A DNA stretch of 64,000 nucleotides from Spongilla lacustris (taxonomy: Eukaryota; Porifera; Demospongiae; Spongillida; Spongillidae): the NCBI GenBank assembly GCA_949361645.1, contig OX442435.1:2624539-2688538 (forward strand). Reading direction: 5' to 3'. A model generated the notes under the pieces. The model had not been told where the DNA came from, ran no database searches, and saw nothing but the letters and a program-made list of their open reading frames with translations. The position numbers were made by a program, and so were the translations under genes. Within the stretch, counting starts at the first letter, position 1. Each line of letters starts with the position of its first letter. Shown here one piece after another: positions 10,734 through 22,570 of the stretch.

Positions 10734-12608
10734 TCAAGCATAAAAAGTGTAAGCAATGGAAAGTACTACAAATAATATTGTAACTAAGGTGCCGACATCT
10801 GAGCCTTTGTGGGTCTCATTCAGTCTATCAAGGATGGCATCATCCGTCCTACCATACCCATGGAGTCCATCTTCCTTCTGAGTGGGTTTATCGTCAAGGG
10901 ATGGTGGGTCTTCACCCCCCTTACAATCATTGATATCGACGTTTGTTGCGTGTGGGAGCAAAGGTGATCCCTCTTGGCAGCACATATGGAAGCTGGTGAT
11001 CCATCCAGTAATCGTCAGTCTTCAAAAACCAGCCACTGCATATATCAGGAAGAGTACAAAGAAATATCCACTGTAGACAATAAACTGCATAGAATGGGGA
11101 TAAAAAAAAAGTTATATTCCTGATGAAGTTTCTCTAAGCCTGCATTTGTGGCTGAACATAGGTGCATCTATTGTAAATATGACTGACCACAGCCAACAAA
11201 AGTTTATCATATTTGTGCAAGTATTGGCCATATGTATGCTGCAAATTTGAAAAGTGAACACATTTCAAGAAATTAATAAAATTGAAGTTTATGCAAAATT
11301 ATAAAAGCAATAATTTTAAAAGAACTGGCCTTTTTTTAACATCCACACTATGGCACATTTTTTTTTTGAGAATTCTTACACTTCTTTCTACATCTGTAAA
11401 TTTCCATTAAATAAAAGACATATTTTGTATCAAAATGTTTATGAACCTATTGGATCTCCTGGTAAGAAGAGTGTCCTGTCACTATTGATTCTGACCAATG
11501 ATTTGTATACAGATCAGCAAAGTGAGTGTGCATGATTGATGACAATGACTTCAACACCAGCATTGTATAATACATGCACATAGCCTCCTATTTCAACAAT
11601 AAATTACTTATGACAATACCTGTGTTGGAATATCTAGATTCAGTCCTCTTGAATCAGACACTGCTAATGTCAGAAATGTTTGAAGCAAAAGACTCATAAA
11701 AGTGTTGAATCCGTATATCATAGCATATCATTGCATATGCAATCTGAGTACTGAAGGACATATGGGTGAAAACGTGAATTTAGTACATAGTAATATAAAT
11801 AATTAAGGCTTGGCAAGCTATAAGTGATGACAATGACTACAGAACCAACTTGATATGAATCAAAAACTGTACAGGAAAATCTCTCTTTTTGCTTGCTTTA
11901 TAGGAAGTGTTAAGTGGGCATCAAAACTTTAACATGTGTCATCACATATACCTTGCATTATGTTTTATTTTTAAAAATATGCCGGCGCTTATGTAATAAT
12001 TACAATTACAATAGATATGACACAAAAAAAGCACAATCTGATTACCATCGCACTCGATAATATACATGCACACCCGATTATGAATGTTGCTTAATTGGGC
12101 TCAGCAGACCAGATGAATGATTATGCCATATGAGAATAATCAGTACTTTGAATATCTAAGATTCATGCACTGAGAGGGTGAGAAGCAGTCCGGAGTTTGC
12201 TATCATAGCAAGGCACCTCTTAGGTAACCGAATTATTATTAATTAGCCATGCACCCTGCTCTCTCCATGCCAACAAAAAACAAACTTTGCCAGCAAGGGG
12301 AAGGGTTTAAGTATAACGTTAGCCGAATAGGAAGGTCGAAATACAGTCAAGACTTACGTTGCGATAGTCACTAGGAAGTAATACGTCATCGTGAAGATGA
12401 TGTAACATATGTAAGCCACCCAGAGCTGCTCCGTGAAGGTGGAGAGTAGAAGACATCCGCTCTCAACGAGGGAAAGTGCCGCAATCGTCACCTCCCTCCA
12501 GATGGACCAGTTAACCTTCAGGAAGGAAATGCTTAGCGCTCCCATGGACTCGATGAAGACTGCTGCGGCATCTACTAATCCATTGATCCACATTGTCTTT
12601 TGAATCAT
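10734..12608 (-). pseudogene. 5'-truncated SLC19-family transporter pseudogene
   Basis: Three regions match the intact gene at 24931-27744 in order and orientation. The first is the end of exon 1 (12608-12358), from about INGLVDA to FLVTIAT, with the same GT donor. The second is exon 2 (11750-11620), which lacks 11 bp present in the intact copy, a frameshift. The third is exon 3 (11084-10734), with a TGA at 11022-11024 where the intact copy has a Cys codon. The first ~300 residues are missing. The 3' end retains a hydrophobic tail (ILFVVLSIAYTFYA) that the intact gene loses through an in-place insertion. Loss of the N-terminal half, the frameshift and the stop argue against function; transcription cannot be excluded. 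Confidence 0.85.
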
Positions 12609-12825
12609 CTGCAAAATATATAGGAGACTAAATTAATCTGTGACATTCATGCTATCATATATACTCTTGCTTGGCAATCAGTGTCATTTGAATAACACGA
12701 AAACCATTACCTGGATGGGCGATGAGATTATTGCCTGCAGCTAAAGACTGTTAAGCATTTCTTCGCTTGAAACTCTCTCTCTTTGCAGCTAGGGTTTAAA
12801 GTTAACAGTATAAACTTAACTATAA

Positions 12826-12915
12826 CTATCGCGTGCTGAAAAATTAGACATGCATGTGTAGTGTAGTGTAGTACCGTAGTGCATGATATCAGCATAGAAA
12901 AACGATAACTAATAG
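12826..12915. repeat. Diverged copy of the sushi-gene 3' flank
   Basis: AACTATCGCGTGCTGAAAAAT and GATATCAGCATAGAAAAACG, with similar spacing, match about 4553-4640 downstream of sushi gene A. This is a third fragment of the duplicated neighbourhood, now located upstream of the SLC19 pseudogene. Confidence 0.5.
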
Positions 12916-13009
12916 GGTGCTCCCGCTAATTAAGACGAATTTTGAACTTTGTTTATATGTATCCGCACGGGCTTGCATGATACCTTTTTTTTTCCTTCTA
13001 TCCAGGAAT

Positions 13010-13010
13010 G

Positions 13011-13043
<33 letters not shown>
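13010..13043. repeat. Long C homopolymer
   Basis: A run of about 30 C follows AATGA and precedes GTATCAC. Such G/C runs recur at least eight times in the first 29 kb and again at 60.7 kb. Exact length may be affected by sequencing. Confidence 0.85.
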
Positions 13044-13044
<1 letters not shown>

Positions 13045-13377
13045 TATCACTTCCCTTTGAGTTTCTGTGAGTAGCTACAAAAGAGAGAATTATTTTCACA
13101 GGAAAAAAAAATAAAAGTTTTGCCGAGCGGGGTCTAGTCCGCTTATTATGACGAACGCGCGAATAATTCATCAGCGGTTACAAGCAGCTTTGACAGGTTA
13201 AGTCTATGGCTTCATCTGTAGCATCAAGAGGTCATGATCATGCAGCTGGGAAACCGTTGGATCTCCGTGGGAGATCGTTCCTTTAACCACGTATCTGTCT
13301 TTCAGTTGTAACTTCAGTGTATCGTCTCAATGGTGTTTCAGGTATACCGTTGTCGTAGGCATGGTTGTACCCCTCGC

Positions 13378-13795
13378 AAAATGTCCCCCCCGGACATTCA
13401 TGCCTAGGCACCGCTGTCCCCCGGACACTCGTTCCTAGGCACCATTACCATTGTCCCCCGGACAATTATGCCTATAGGCATATATGTCTGCAAAGAGACA
13501 TTTATGCCTAGGCATTATAAATGTCCTATCCTAGGCACCAGTGTCCCCCCCCCCCATCATGTATGTAAATCAATTGAATTAAGGTGTTTGTGCTTTTGTG
13601 CCAAAGGTATAGTCACAGTTACACATACAGGTACAGGTATAGCTGGTAAACCACAGTCGAGCTACATGTATGGTGACTGTGAGGGGTGGGGCATCAGTGG
13701 CCTGTGTATTGGCAGTGTGGCCCTTGTACTCCGGTATGACCTGTGTACCATGGCTGACCAATTGGGGGGACACTGGTGCCTAGGATAGAATGTAC
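13378..13795. repeat. Third dyad array (GTCCCCCGGAC alternating with GCCTAGGC)
   Basis: From 13378 to 13560 at least four TGTCCCCCGGACA-type dyads alternate with TGCCTAGGCA dyads. The period is 28-30 bp, with variants such as TGCCTATAGGCATA and ATGTCTGCAAAGAGACAT. An inverted final half-unit (GGGGGGACACTGGTGCCTAGG) lies at about 13764-13784. Each module is self-complementary, so the array could form serial cruciforms or be a nested MITE series. No gene is present. Confidence 0.7.
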
Positions 13796-16276
13796 TACAC
13801 ATACATAAGTATAATAGAATGAAATCGGATCGATATACATATAATTTACACGTTTTATGCGTGCATGTATTTGCAAACATCATGTATGCCATGATGTATC
13901 ATAATGCATGCGTGTATGTGGGTGTCTGCGTGCCCGCTCGTCCTTGCATGATATGCATGTGAAAGATTTGATCTGTAAAATCGGATTCATTCGGTACAAG
14001 TGTACGTATAGACTACTAATTGCTTATTTGGGTAGTTACGTTATGTGCTGAGCGGCTAAGTATAGTTATTACTGAAGGCTGTCATGCTCATTTCAATGAA
14101 AGGCATCCTTGTGTAAATGTTTACAAATGTAAAGACGTATGAAAATTCATGTGCAAGTATGTCCGCGTGTGGTCATAAAAAACATGCTTCATGCGCATGT
14201 GTCAGACAGGTATTTGATGCATGCAGTGCAGAGCCATTTATCACTATCCATCCAAACTCATGCATCTGGGATGCTCTTGCAGGTTTGGTGAAATCGTTGA
14301 TTGCATGGCTTCAGTCTTTCTTGAGTGCTTTTCCATGCAGTTGAAGGATTCAGTAGCTTGTAAACATGCACCTTTGCCAACTGACTCTTGAACTTTGTAC
14401 GATTTTTCTACTATACTCCACTTTGCTTGGAAGTAAGTCAGCACGTATATGTGTAATATCAAAGTTACAGCCATTCATCTATTCATTGTGATCGCATGCA
14501 TACAGTATCTATACAACGATCAGGAGCGTACATGTATCCATAGAGGTTTCCGTGTTGCCTGAACCCCCCCCCCCCCATGCAATAGAATAATATTTACTAA
14601 ACTTAACTGTTACTAACCTTCCCCCCTTCCCCCATTTGTATTAATTTTGGCCTACCCTCCCCCTCCCCGCTCGAATTTGGCCTATCGCAAGGGTGATCCC
14701 TCCCCTCCCCTCCCCTCCTCCCCCCGCTCGTATTCGATTGACGTACAATGTTGGAAACCCTCACTTTGAAATTCTGGATACGCGCCAGGCCTGACGATTT
14801 ATCTTCTAGTCTGGTGAAAGCTATCATTATTCTTTCCTGCTCTTCTTTCGATTTGTCCACTAGTGTCGATCGCCACTCATATCTTGGAACAATTTTTAGC
14901 GTGAATAAAGAGCGCCATTGACAACCTTGTAATTTCCACGCGCTTTTCGTCTAAAAGAACGTTTCTGAGCTTTTGAAAATCCTACTGGATACCTTCCTTT
15001 TAACAAGAACTGAGTTAAAAACGCTTTCGTCGCTATTCTAAAAGGAAACCTCCACGTAGGCGTACGCGTGCGCACATGAGTTTATACACGTACATGTACG
15101 AGGATTCGAAGGCTAAGGGTTTGGTTGAACTTTTATTGCAATCGTGAAAACGTGGAGGGGTAATTAGATTCCAATAGCATTCCACACTACAGAGAGGAGC
15201 CTGGTGCTTGATCGTGCGTGCGCGGTTAAGGTTATGATATATGCACACGTGTCTAAATCGAAGGTAAAGCCATTTCAATATGGAAGGACTCATTACGAAG
15301 TACGTCTAAAATCTGTCGTGAATCGCTTTCCAGCCCATGGCGTTCACCACTCTGAGACTATCATTGCGGTGGTAGCCTTTTCTCTCTGTAGCTTAAGCAA
15401 AGACAACCTTTGCGACAGAGTTTAGGCTATATCAGCCTATATGACCCTGGCTAATTCACTGTATCGCATTGCGAATCAATGCTGGATTTCGCTTTAACCT
15501 ACGGCCTTAGCTGCGATGCCAATTTTGTGATACAAGCATGTGATTGCAGACTGTCAATCTGGAACTACATGCGTGTGCCACAGAAAATGAATGATGGTAT
15601 TGTACGGATTCTGCTGTGGTCGATTGTGAAATCCGTCTCAACCGGGGCGTACATTTTGGTATACAGCTACCTGGATTTTCGCGCATCCAGGTTCACTGAA
15701 AGTGACAAGAACAGAACCCACACACTTGGACATGCATATTACGACTGAAGCTTTGATGTAAACGTATAGTTTGCTCTAAAAATTTACGCAAACATAAAAT
15801 TCGATCGTAACGAATTGAGCGGTAATAGTGACCTTTCGAGTACCGCCATTGAGCTCCAGAACGATCAGCATCGCAGGTTTATGATATTAATCGAGTCGCA
15901 GACACACTATAGAGGACTATTCCGCCATGCATTTTTGGAAACGATGTGTATAGTTTTTGCAATACGTGAGCGAACGTGACGGTTTTTAGAAAACATTTCT
16001 CCAGGTGGGTGCGACATATCGTCTCGTAACTTCCCAACGGAAGGTCCAATCGAAGCCACTTTTCTCAGTTTCCATACATTGCATGGGAAGACATGTGTAT
16101 ACAACAAAAAAATTATTATTTTATACGCATCCTTTATTATATTTAAAAAAAAAATTTCTTCTTTTTTAATACCCGTATCGTCATTAGACCCGGGAGCACT
16201 CTATATACATGTATAACGTGTTGCAGAGAAAAAAAATTAATAGAGCTTGCACTACATGCATTAATCTGGTTGTCCA
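13796..16276. other. Intergenic, no gene recognised
   Basis: Several open frames below 90 codons occur, none with a recognisable motif, signal peptide or splice context. A C-rich tract lies near 14562-14578, and runs of CCCCTCCC occur at 14655-14725. The last ~100 bp form the 3' flank of the giant sushi-repeat gene. Confidence 0.4.
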
Positions 16277-19200
16277 TTACACATAAGTCGGGTATTCCGC
16301 CTTGCAGATGGGGACAGCATATTCCCAAACGGCGCGCCACTGCTTTTGCACACATCGGTTCCACGGTGAACCTACCAGCACATATCCGTACTCGCAGGAG
16401 TAGTGTATGATGCTGCCTATCTTGTACTGTTCATAGCTCTCCTCTATCTCTCCATACTGAGGCGCAACAGGCTTGGGGCAGTAGATTGGACGATGGGGGT
16501 AGCCTTTGTCGTGGTCTTCACCCTTCTCGGTAGGATGGGGATAGACTTCTGTTCCCTTCTCGGTAGGACGGGGATACGCTTCCTTATCGGTAGGACGGGG
16601 ATACGCTTCCTTATCGGTAGGACGGGGATACACTTCCTTCACGGTAGGACGGGGATACACTTCCTTCTCGGAAGGACGGGGATACACTTCCTTCTCGGTA
16701 GGATGGGGATACACTTCCTTCTCGGTAGGATGGGAATAACCCTTCTTGGTAGGACGGGGATACACTTCCTTCTCGGTAGGACGGGGATACACTTCCTTCT
16801 CGGTAGGACGGGGATACACTTCCTTCTCGGAATAGACTTCTGCTCCCTTCTCGGTAGGACGGGGATACACTTCCTTCTCGGTAGGATGGGAATACCCTTT
16901 CTTGGTAGGACGAGGATACACTTCCTTCTCGGTAGGACGGGGATACACTTCCTTTTCGGTAGGATGGGAATAGACTTCTGCTCCCTTCTCGTTAGGACGG
17001 GGATACACGTCTATCTCGGAATACCCCTTCTTGGTAGGACGGGGATACACTTCCTTCTCGGTAGGACGGGGATACACTTCCTTCTCGGTAGGACGGGGAT
17101 ACACTTCCTTCGCGGAAGGATGGGAATAGACTTCTGCTCCCTTCTCGTTAGGACGGGGATACACTTCTATCTCGGAATACCCCTTCTTGGTAGGACGGGG
17201 ATACACTTCCTTCTTGGTAGGACGGGGATACACTTCCTTCTCGGTAGGACGGGGATACACTTCCTTCACGGTAGGACGGTGATACACTTCCTTCTCGGTA
17301 GGACGGGGATACACTTCCTTCTCGGTAGGATGGGGATACACTTCCTTCTCGGTAGGATGGGAATAACCCTTCTTGGTAGGACGGGGATACACTTCCTTCT
17401 CGGTAGGACGGGGATACACTTCCTTCTCGGTAGGACGGGGATACACTTCCTTCTCGGTAGGATGGGAATACCCTTTCTTGGTAGGACGAGGATACACTTC
17501 CTTCTCGGTAGGACGGGGATACATTTCCTTTTCGGTAGGATGGGAATAGACTTCTGCTCCCTTCTCGTTAGGACGGGGATACACGTCTATCTCGGAATAC
17601 CCCTTCTTGGTAGGACGGGGATACACTTCCTTCTCGGTAGGATGGGAATAACCCTTCTGGGTAGGACGGGGATACGCTTCCTTCTCGGTAGGATGGGAAT
17701 ACCCCTTCTTGGTAGGACGGGGATACACTTCCTTCTCGGTAGGACGGGGATACACTTCCTTTTCGGTAGGATGGGAATAGACTTCTGCTCCCTTCTCGGT
17801 AGGACGGGGATACACTTCCTTCTCGGTAGAATGGGAATACCCCTTCTTGGTAGGACGGGGATAAACTTCATTCTCGGTAGGACGGGGATACACTTCCTTC
17901 TCGGTAGGATGGGAATAGACTTCTGCTCCCTTCTCGGTAGGACGGGGATACACTTCCTTCTCGGTAGGATGGCAATAGACTTCTGCTCCCTTCTCGTTAG
18001 GACGGGGATACACTTCTGTCTCGGAATACCCCTTCTTGGTAGGACGGGGATACACTGCCTTCTCGGTAGGACGGGGATACACTTCCTTCTCGGTAGGACG
18101 GGGATACACTTCCTTCTCGGTAGGATGGGAATAGACTTCTGCTCCCTTCTCGTTAGGACGGGGATACACTTCTATCTCGGAATACCCCTTCTTGGTAGGA
18201 CGGGGATACACTTCCTTCTCGGTAGGACGGGGATACGCTTCCTTCTCGGTAGGACGGGGATACACTTCCTTCTCGGTAGGATGGTGATACACTCCCTTCT
18301 CCGTAGGATGGGAATAGACTTCTGCTTCCTTATCGGTAGGACGGGGATACACTTCCTCCTCGGTAGGATGGGAATAGACTTCTGCTCCCTTCTCGTTAGG
18401 ACGGGGATACACTTCTATCTCGGAATACCCCTTCTTGGTAGGACGGGGATACACTTCCTTCTCGGTAGGATGGGAATACCCCTTCTTGGTAGGACGGGGA
18501 TACACTTCCTTCCCGGTAGGACGGGGATACACTTCCTTCTCGGTAGGATGGTGATACACTCCCTTCTCGGTAGGATGGGAATATAGACTTCTGCTCCCTT
18601 CTCGTTAGGACGGGGATACACTTCCTTCTCGATAGGATGGGAATAGACTTCTGCTCCCTTCTCGTTAGGACGGGGATACACTTCCTTCTCGGTAGGATGG
18701 GAATAGATTTCTGCTCCCTTCTCGTTAGGACGGGGATACACTTCTATCTCGGAATACCCCTTCTTGGTAGGACGGGGATACACTTCCTTCTCGGTAGGAT
18801 GGGAATACCCCTTCTTGGTAGGACGGGGATACACTTCATTCTCGGTAGGACGGGGATACACTTCCTTCTCGGTAGGATGGGAATAGACTTCTGCTCCCTT
18901 CTCGTTAGGACGGGGATACACTTCTATCTCGGAATACCCCTTCTTGGTAGGACGGGGATACACTTCCTTCTCGGTAGGACGGGGATACACTTCCTTCTCG
19001 GTAGGATGGTGATACACTCCCTTCTCGGTAGGATGGGAATAGACTTCTGCTCCCTTCTCGTTAGGACGGGGATACACTTCCTTCTCGATAGGATGGGAAT
19101 AGACTTCTGCTCCCTTCTCGTTAGGACGGGGATACACTTCCTTCTCGATAGGATGGGAATAGATATCTGCTCCCTTATCGGTAGGACGGGGATACACTTC

Positions 19201-20339
19201 CTTCTCGGTAGGATGGGAATAGATTTCTGCTCCCTTCTCGTTAGGACGGGGATACACTTCTATTTCGGAATACCCCTTCTTGGTAGGACGGGGATACACT
19301 TCCTTCTCGGTAGGATGGGAATACCCCTTCTTGGTAGGACGGGGATACACTTCATTCTCGGTAGGACGGGGATACACTTCCTTCTCGGTAGGATGGGAAT
19401 AGACTTCTGCTCCCTTCTCGTTAGGACGGGGATACACTTCTATCTCGGAATACCCCTTCATGGTAGGACGGGGATACACTTCCTTCTCGGTAGGACGGGG
19501 ATACACTTCCTTCTCGGTAGGATGGTGATACACTCCCTTCTCGGTAGGATGGGAATAGACTTCTGCTCCCTTCTCGTTAGGACGGGGATACACTTCCTTC
19601 TCGATAGGATGGGAATAGACTTCTGCTCCCTTCTCGTTAGGACGGGGATACACTTCCTTCTCGATAGGATGGGAATAGATATCTGCTCCCTTATCGGTAG
19701 GACGGGGATACACTTCCTTCTCGGTAGGATGGGAATAGATTTCTGCTCCCTTCTCGTTAGGACGGGGATACACTTCTATTTCGGAATACCCCTTCTTGGT
19801 ATAGGACGGGGATACACTTCCTTCTCGGTAGGATGGGAATACCCCTTCTTGGTAGGACGGGGATACACTTCCTTCTCGGTAGGATGGGAATACCCCTTCT
19901 TGGTAGGACGGGGATACACTTCCTTCTCGTTTGGACGGGGATACACTTCCTTTTCGGTAGGATTGGAATAGACTTCTGCTCCCTTCTCGGTAGGATGGGG
20001 ATACACTTCCTTCTCGGTAGAATGGGAATACCCCTTCTTGGTAGAACGGGGATACACTTCATTCTCGGTAGGACGGGGATACACTTCCTTCTCGGTAGGA
20101 TGGGAATAGACTTCTGCTCCCTTCTCGGTAGGACGGGGATACACTTCCTTCTCGGTAGGATGGCAATAGACTTCTGCTCCCTTCTCGGTAGGACGGGGAT
20201 ACACTTCCTTCTCGGTAGAATGGGAATACACTACCTTCTTGGTTGGATGGGAATACACTTCATTCTCATTAGGACTGGGATAAGCTTCGTTAGCTGCGGC
20301 AACGAACAGTATGGCTGCGAATTCAAGAAGTAACTTCAT
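16277..20339 (-). CDS. Giant secreted nonapeptide-repeat protein with C-terminal sushi domain, copy B (two frameshifts)
   Basis: The start (MKLLLEFAAILFVAAAN, a signal peptide) at 20339 and the sushi end at 16277 clearly match copy A. Between them lie more than a hundred repeats of EVYPRPTEK alternating with longer units such as EVYPRPNEKGAEVYSHPTEK and GYSHPTEK. The terminal sushi domain keeps four cysteines, the CEYGYVLVG turn and PIC. As sequenced the frame breaks twice. There is an extra TA at about 19801-19802 (GGTATAGGACGG instead of GGTAGGACGG) and another at about 18582-18584 (GAATATAGAC instead of GAATAGAC). Without these the locus would span about 1,350 codons with no other stop. 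So it is either very recently inactivated, polymorphic, or affected by assembly error in the repeat. As it stands only a 187-residue signal-plus-repeat product would be made. The TATA box matches that of copy A. Confidence 0.75.
16520..20288 (-). repeat. Long 27-bp-based coding tandem array
   Basis: About 3.8 kb of units with consensus CTTCCTTCTCGGTAGGACGG on the plus strand. The main unit is 27 bp, with longer variants adding GAATAGACTTCTGCTCCC (coding GAEVYSH-type inserts) or GGAATACCCCTTCTTGG (KKGYS type). Nearly all length variants are multiples of three; the two TA insertions are the exceptions. Confidence 0.95.
18706..19737 (-). repeat. 516-bp higher-order repeat, two near-identical copies
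   Basis: The rare word AGATATCTGCTCCCTTATCG occurs at 19161 and again at 19677, exactly 516 bp apart. The order of unit variants around it is the same in both copies. The copies differ by few bases (for example CTTCATGG near 19456 against CTTCTTGG near 18940). 516 bp equals 172 codons, so the duplication kept frame. It points to recent unequal exchange or slippage. Confidence 0.8.
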
Positions 20340-20403
20340 TGCTAAATCAGTAAATGTGTTTGCATTATGTATAGTGATGGTGGTGTATGCATCAAATCTA
20401 CGT

Positions 20404-20412
20404 GTTTATATA
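20404..20412 (-). promoter_or_regulatory. TATA box of sushi-repeat gene B
   Basis: TATATAAAC on the minus strand, 65-73 bp upstream of the start codon, in the same context as for copy A. Conservation between the paralogues supports use as the core promoter. Confidence 0.65.
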
Positions 20413-20548
20413 GCACGAAATGCTTATGCTAGCTTGGTGTCGTTTGGGCTACAAAATGATAGAGATAAACAAGTAGATTTAGACTTCCATAGTTTCATCA
20501 TGCAAGCCGCTAATTCGCGTGTGCATGTTTGCCAAACAGTATAACCTA

Positions 20549-20667
20549 CACAGCCAAAAGTATCATAATGCATCAGCAGTGATGGACAAACATTACTCAA
20601 TGACATCATCGCTGCTACGTTATGTTTTGTCCCATCACTGCTAGCATTGTGATACATTTAGGCTGTG
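20549..20667. mobile_element. 119-bp MITE with TA target duplication
   Basis: The ends CACAGCC and GGCTGTG, extending into imperfect repeats (AAAAGTATCA / TGATACATTT), flank a hairpin-like interior. TA lies on both sides (20547-20548 and 20668-20669). The promoter region of copy A (near 5700-5720) runs from TATAACCTA almost directly into TTAGTTGCTG without this segment, giving an approximate empty site. TA duplication and short size suit a Tc1/mariner-type non-autonomous element. Confidence 0.65.
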
Positions 20668-20669
20668 TA

Positions 20670-22570
20670 TTAGTTGCTGAAACTGATGAACTATAACTCT
20701 AGATGGTGGGCACGTCATTTGGAAGATGGGCGGTCTTAAACAATATCATATGTGCGCGCCATGCATGTTGACTCAAATATTGTATAAATTACTATATAGA
20801 TCCCCTAGACATAAATTCTACTTACAAGGAATAAATATTCATTGCATAGCGGCAAACCAGTCGTGCTCTGTCAACACCATGCTGTGGATAGGAATTAATG
20901 GACTCCTATGGGTGTAATACTTCACAAGAATGGTTGTCATTAATGGTGATGCCAGCCGTCATCCATGCAGTCCATGGGCTGGGCCTCCCCTAGCTGCATA
21001 GATATAGGACGGCTCTGTTTGGATTATATACAGGTCACTGAATAGTGTGACTACCCTCTGCAGAGGATCACTGGCTGGATCACATGCAGTGGTTCTCTAG
21101 CTTGGATCTCACAAGTGGTGCAAAACAGAGAGGCTGTTAAGTTATTGCCTATGTAAGTCGTGTGCTCTCAAAATTAGTGTCACAAGGCGGGAACTGCTGG
21201 CAGTTGTGTATTCACGCATCAGCTGCATGCGACCATACCTTCTTGACGCTTTACCTTAAAGATAGCTCCCATCATAGATATAATATCTAACTATATGGAA
21301 CACGGTCCTTCATGCAGGGGTACCTCTCCAATTCTGATTACTGAACTGTGAACAGCGTAGTTTAAATATGTAAACTACATGTATACTGTTCACCATAAAA
21401 GTACATGTACATGTACATGCATAATTAATAACCAGAATTCGTATCACAAAATTTAATGCACATCTGTACATGGCTTGGCCAGCCCCACATTCATCTGCAT
21501 GTATGGCTAAGCCATTATAAAATTTACTGGCTCTGAGGAAATAGGCGAGCGCCTTGGATTGTGCTTTGCATGTAACAATTCAGTAAACAATTTAATGGCT
21601 GTGTAAAAAGCACGGTTCCCCAGCTAATAATGATGATCATTTGCTGGGGAACCGTGCTTTTTAATTCGATCCGTGGTCCTTGCACGTATTGTACATCAGT
21701 GATGAATTTTTCATAAGTTGGATTTTGATATTATTATACTCTATAAGTCTAGTAGCGTACATAGTTTTATGCATTGCCAAGTAACGTTGCTCTGTAGAAT
21801 AAACAGGGGGGTGGCGAATACTCCTGACGTTATTGCAGGTGGCGATCACTACCTACGCTACCCTACCTAGGAGCGCCGGGTATAGCCATAATTTTTACCT
21901 TCGAATTTGGCCGGTTGCCAGCATGCGGGCAAGTATTCCCCAAAACATTTCATGGTAGAGTGCAGAAAGGCTAAAACTTCCAAAACAACTTCTCCTAATG
22001 ACATAGAAATGATATTGCATAGCAACCATATATGAGTTGACTATTATTTTTATAATGAGCACTGTGAAAAATAATTTATTTATTTTTTATCATGTTAGGC
22101 AATTGTAACTAAGTAATAACCAATCATAAACTGATTCTTAGCGCTATAAAATGTATTACGTAATTTTATTCATATCAATGCTGCATCCCACAAGTGTTCA
22201 GTTTGTGTTCACTTCGATAAAGGAGCCGCTTTTTATTTTAGGAACAAAACTTACGGGACATAGCGCTGAGCTATTAAACTATGCATATTTGAACATTTTC
22301 TACTTGTGTGTGAGTATGCCAAACCAATCTAAGCAACAGAGTCAGTCACTGTGCAAAAAAGGAGTATACAGTGGTGTATATTTATGCGTGTATTTCTGTT
22401 ATGCCATAAAAATACCATGTGTGCCTATATGCATAGGTGTATTTCAAGAATCCGCAGGGCTGGTGTCAATTGTATTCACTAACCACCGTACCTGATCTGA
22501 CTCTTCAAATATACGCGAATACCGCAAATTATAAATGTTAATTTGGATAAAAATCTTCGAAGCTATATTT
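20670..22570. other. Intergenic, no gene recognised
   Basis: No gene is supported apart from the hairpin at 21604-21662. Short frames are present without recognisable features. Confidence 0.4.
21604..21662. ncRNA. Perfect 20-bp hairpin (miRNA-precursor-like or tiny MITE)
   Basis: AAAAAGCACGGTTCCCCAGC pairs without mismatch with GCTGGGGAACCGTGCTTTTT across an 18-base loop (TAATAATGATGATCATTT). TA flanks each side, so a minimal terminal-inverted-repeat element is as likely as a small-RNA precursor. Both strands would fold. No promoter is evident, so the RNA call is tentative. Confidence 0.35.

Noticed and set aside
16403..19971. Two very long plus-strand frames (727 and 444 codons) opposite sushi gene B
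   Set aside because: Same repeat effect; they break and restart where the repeat phase changes and have no independent features.
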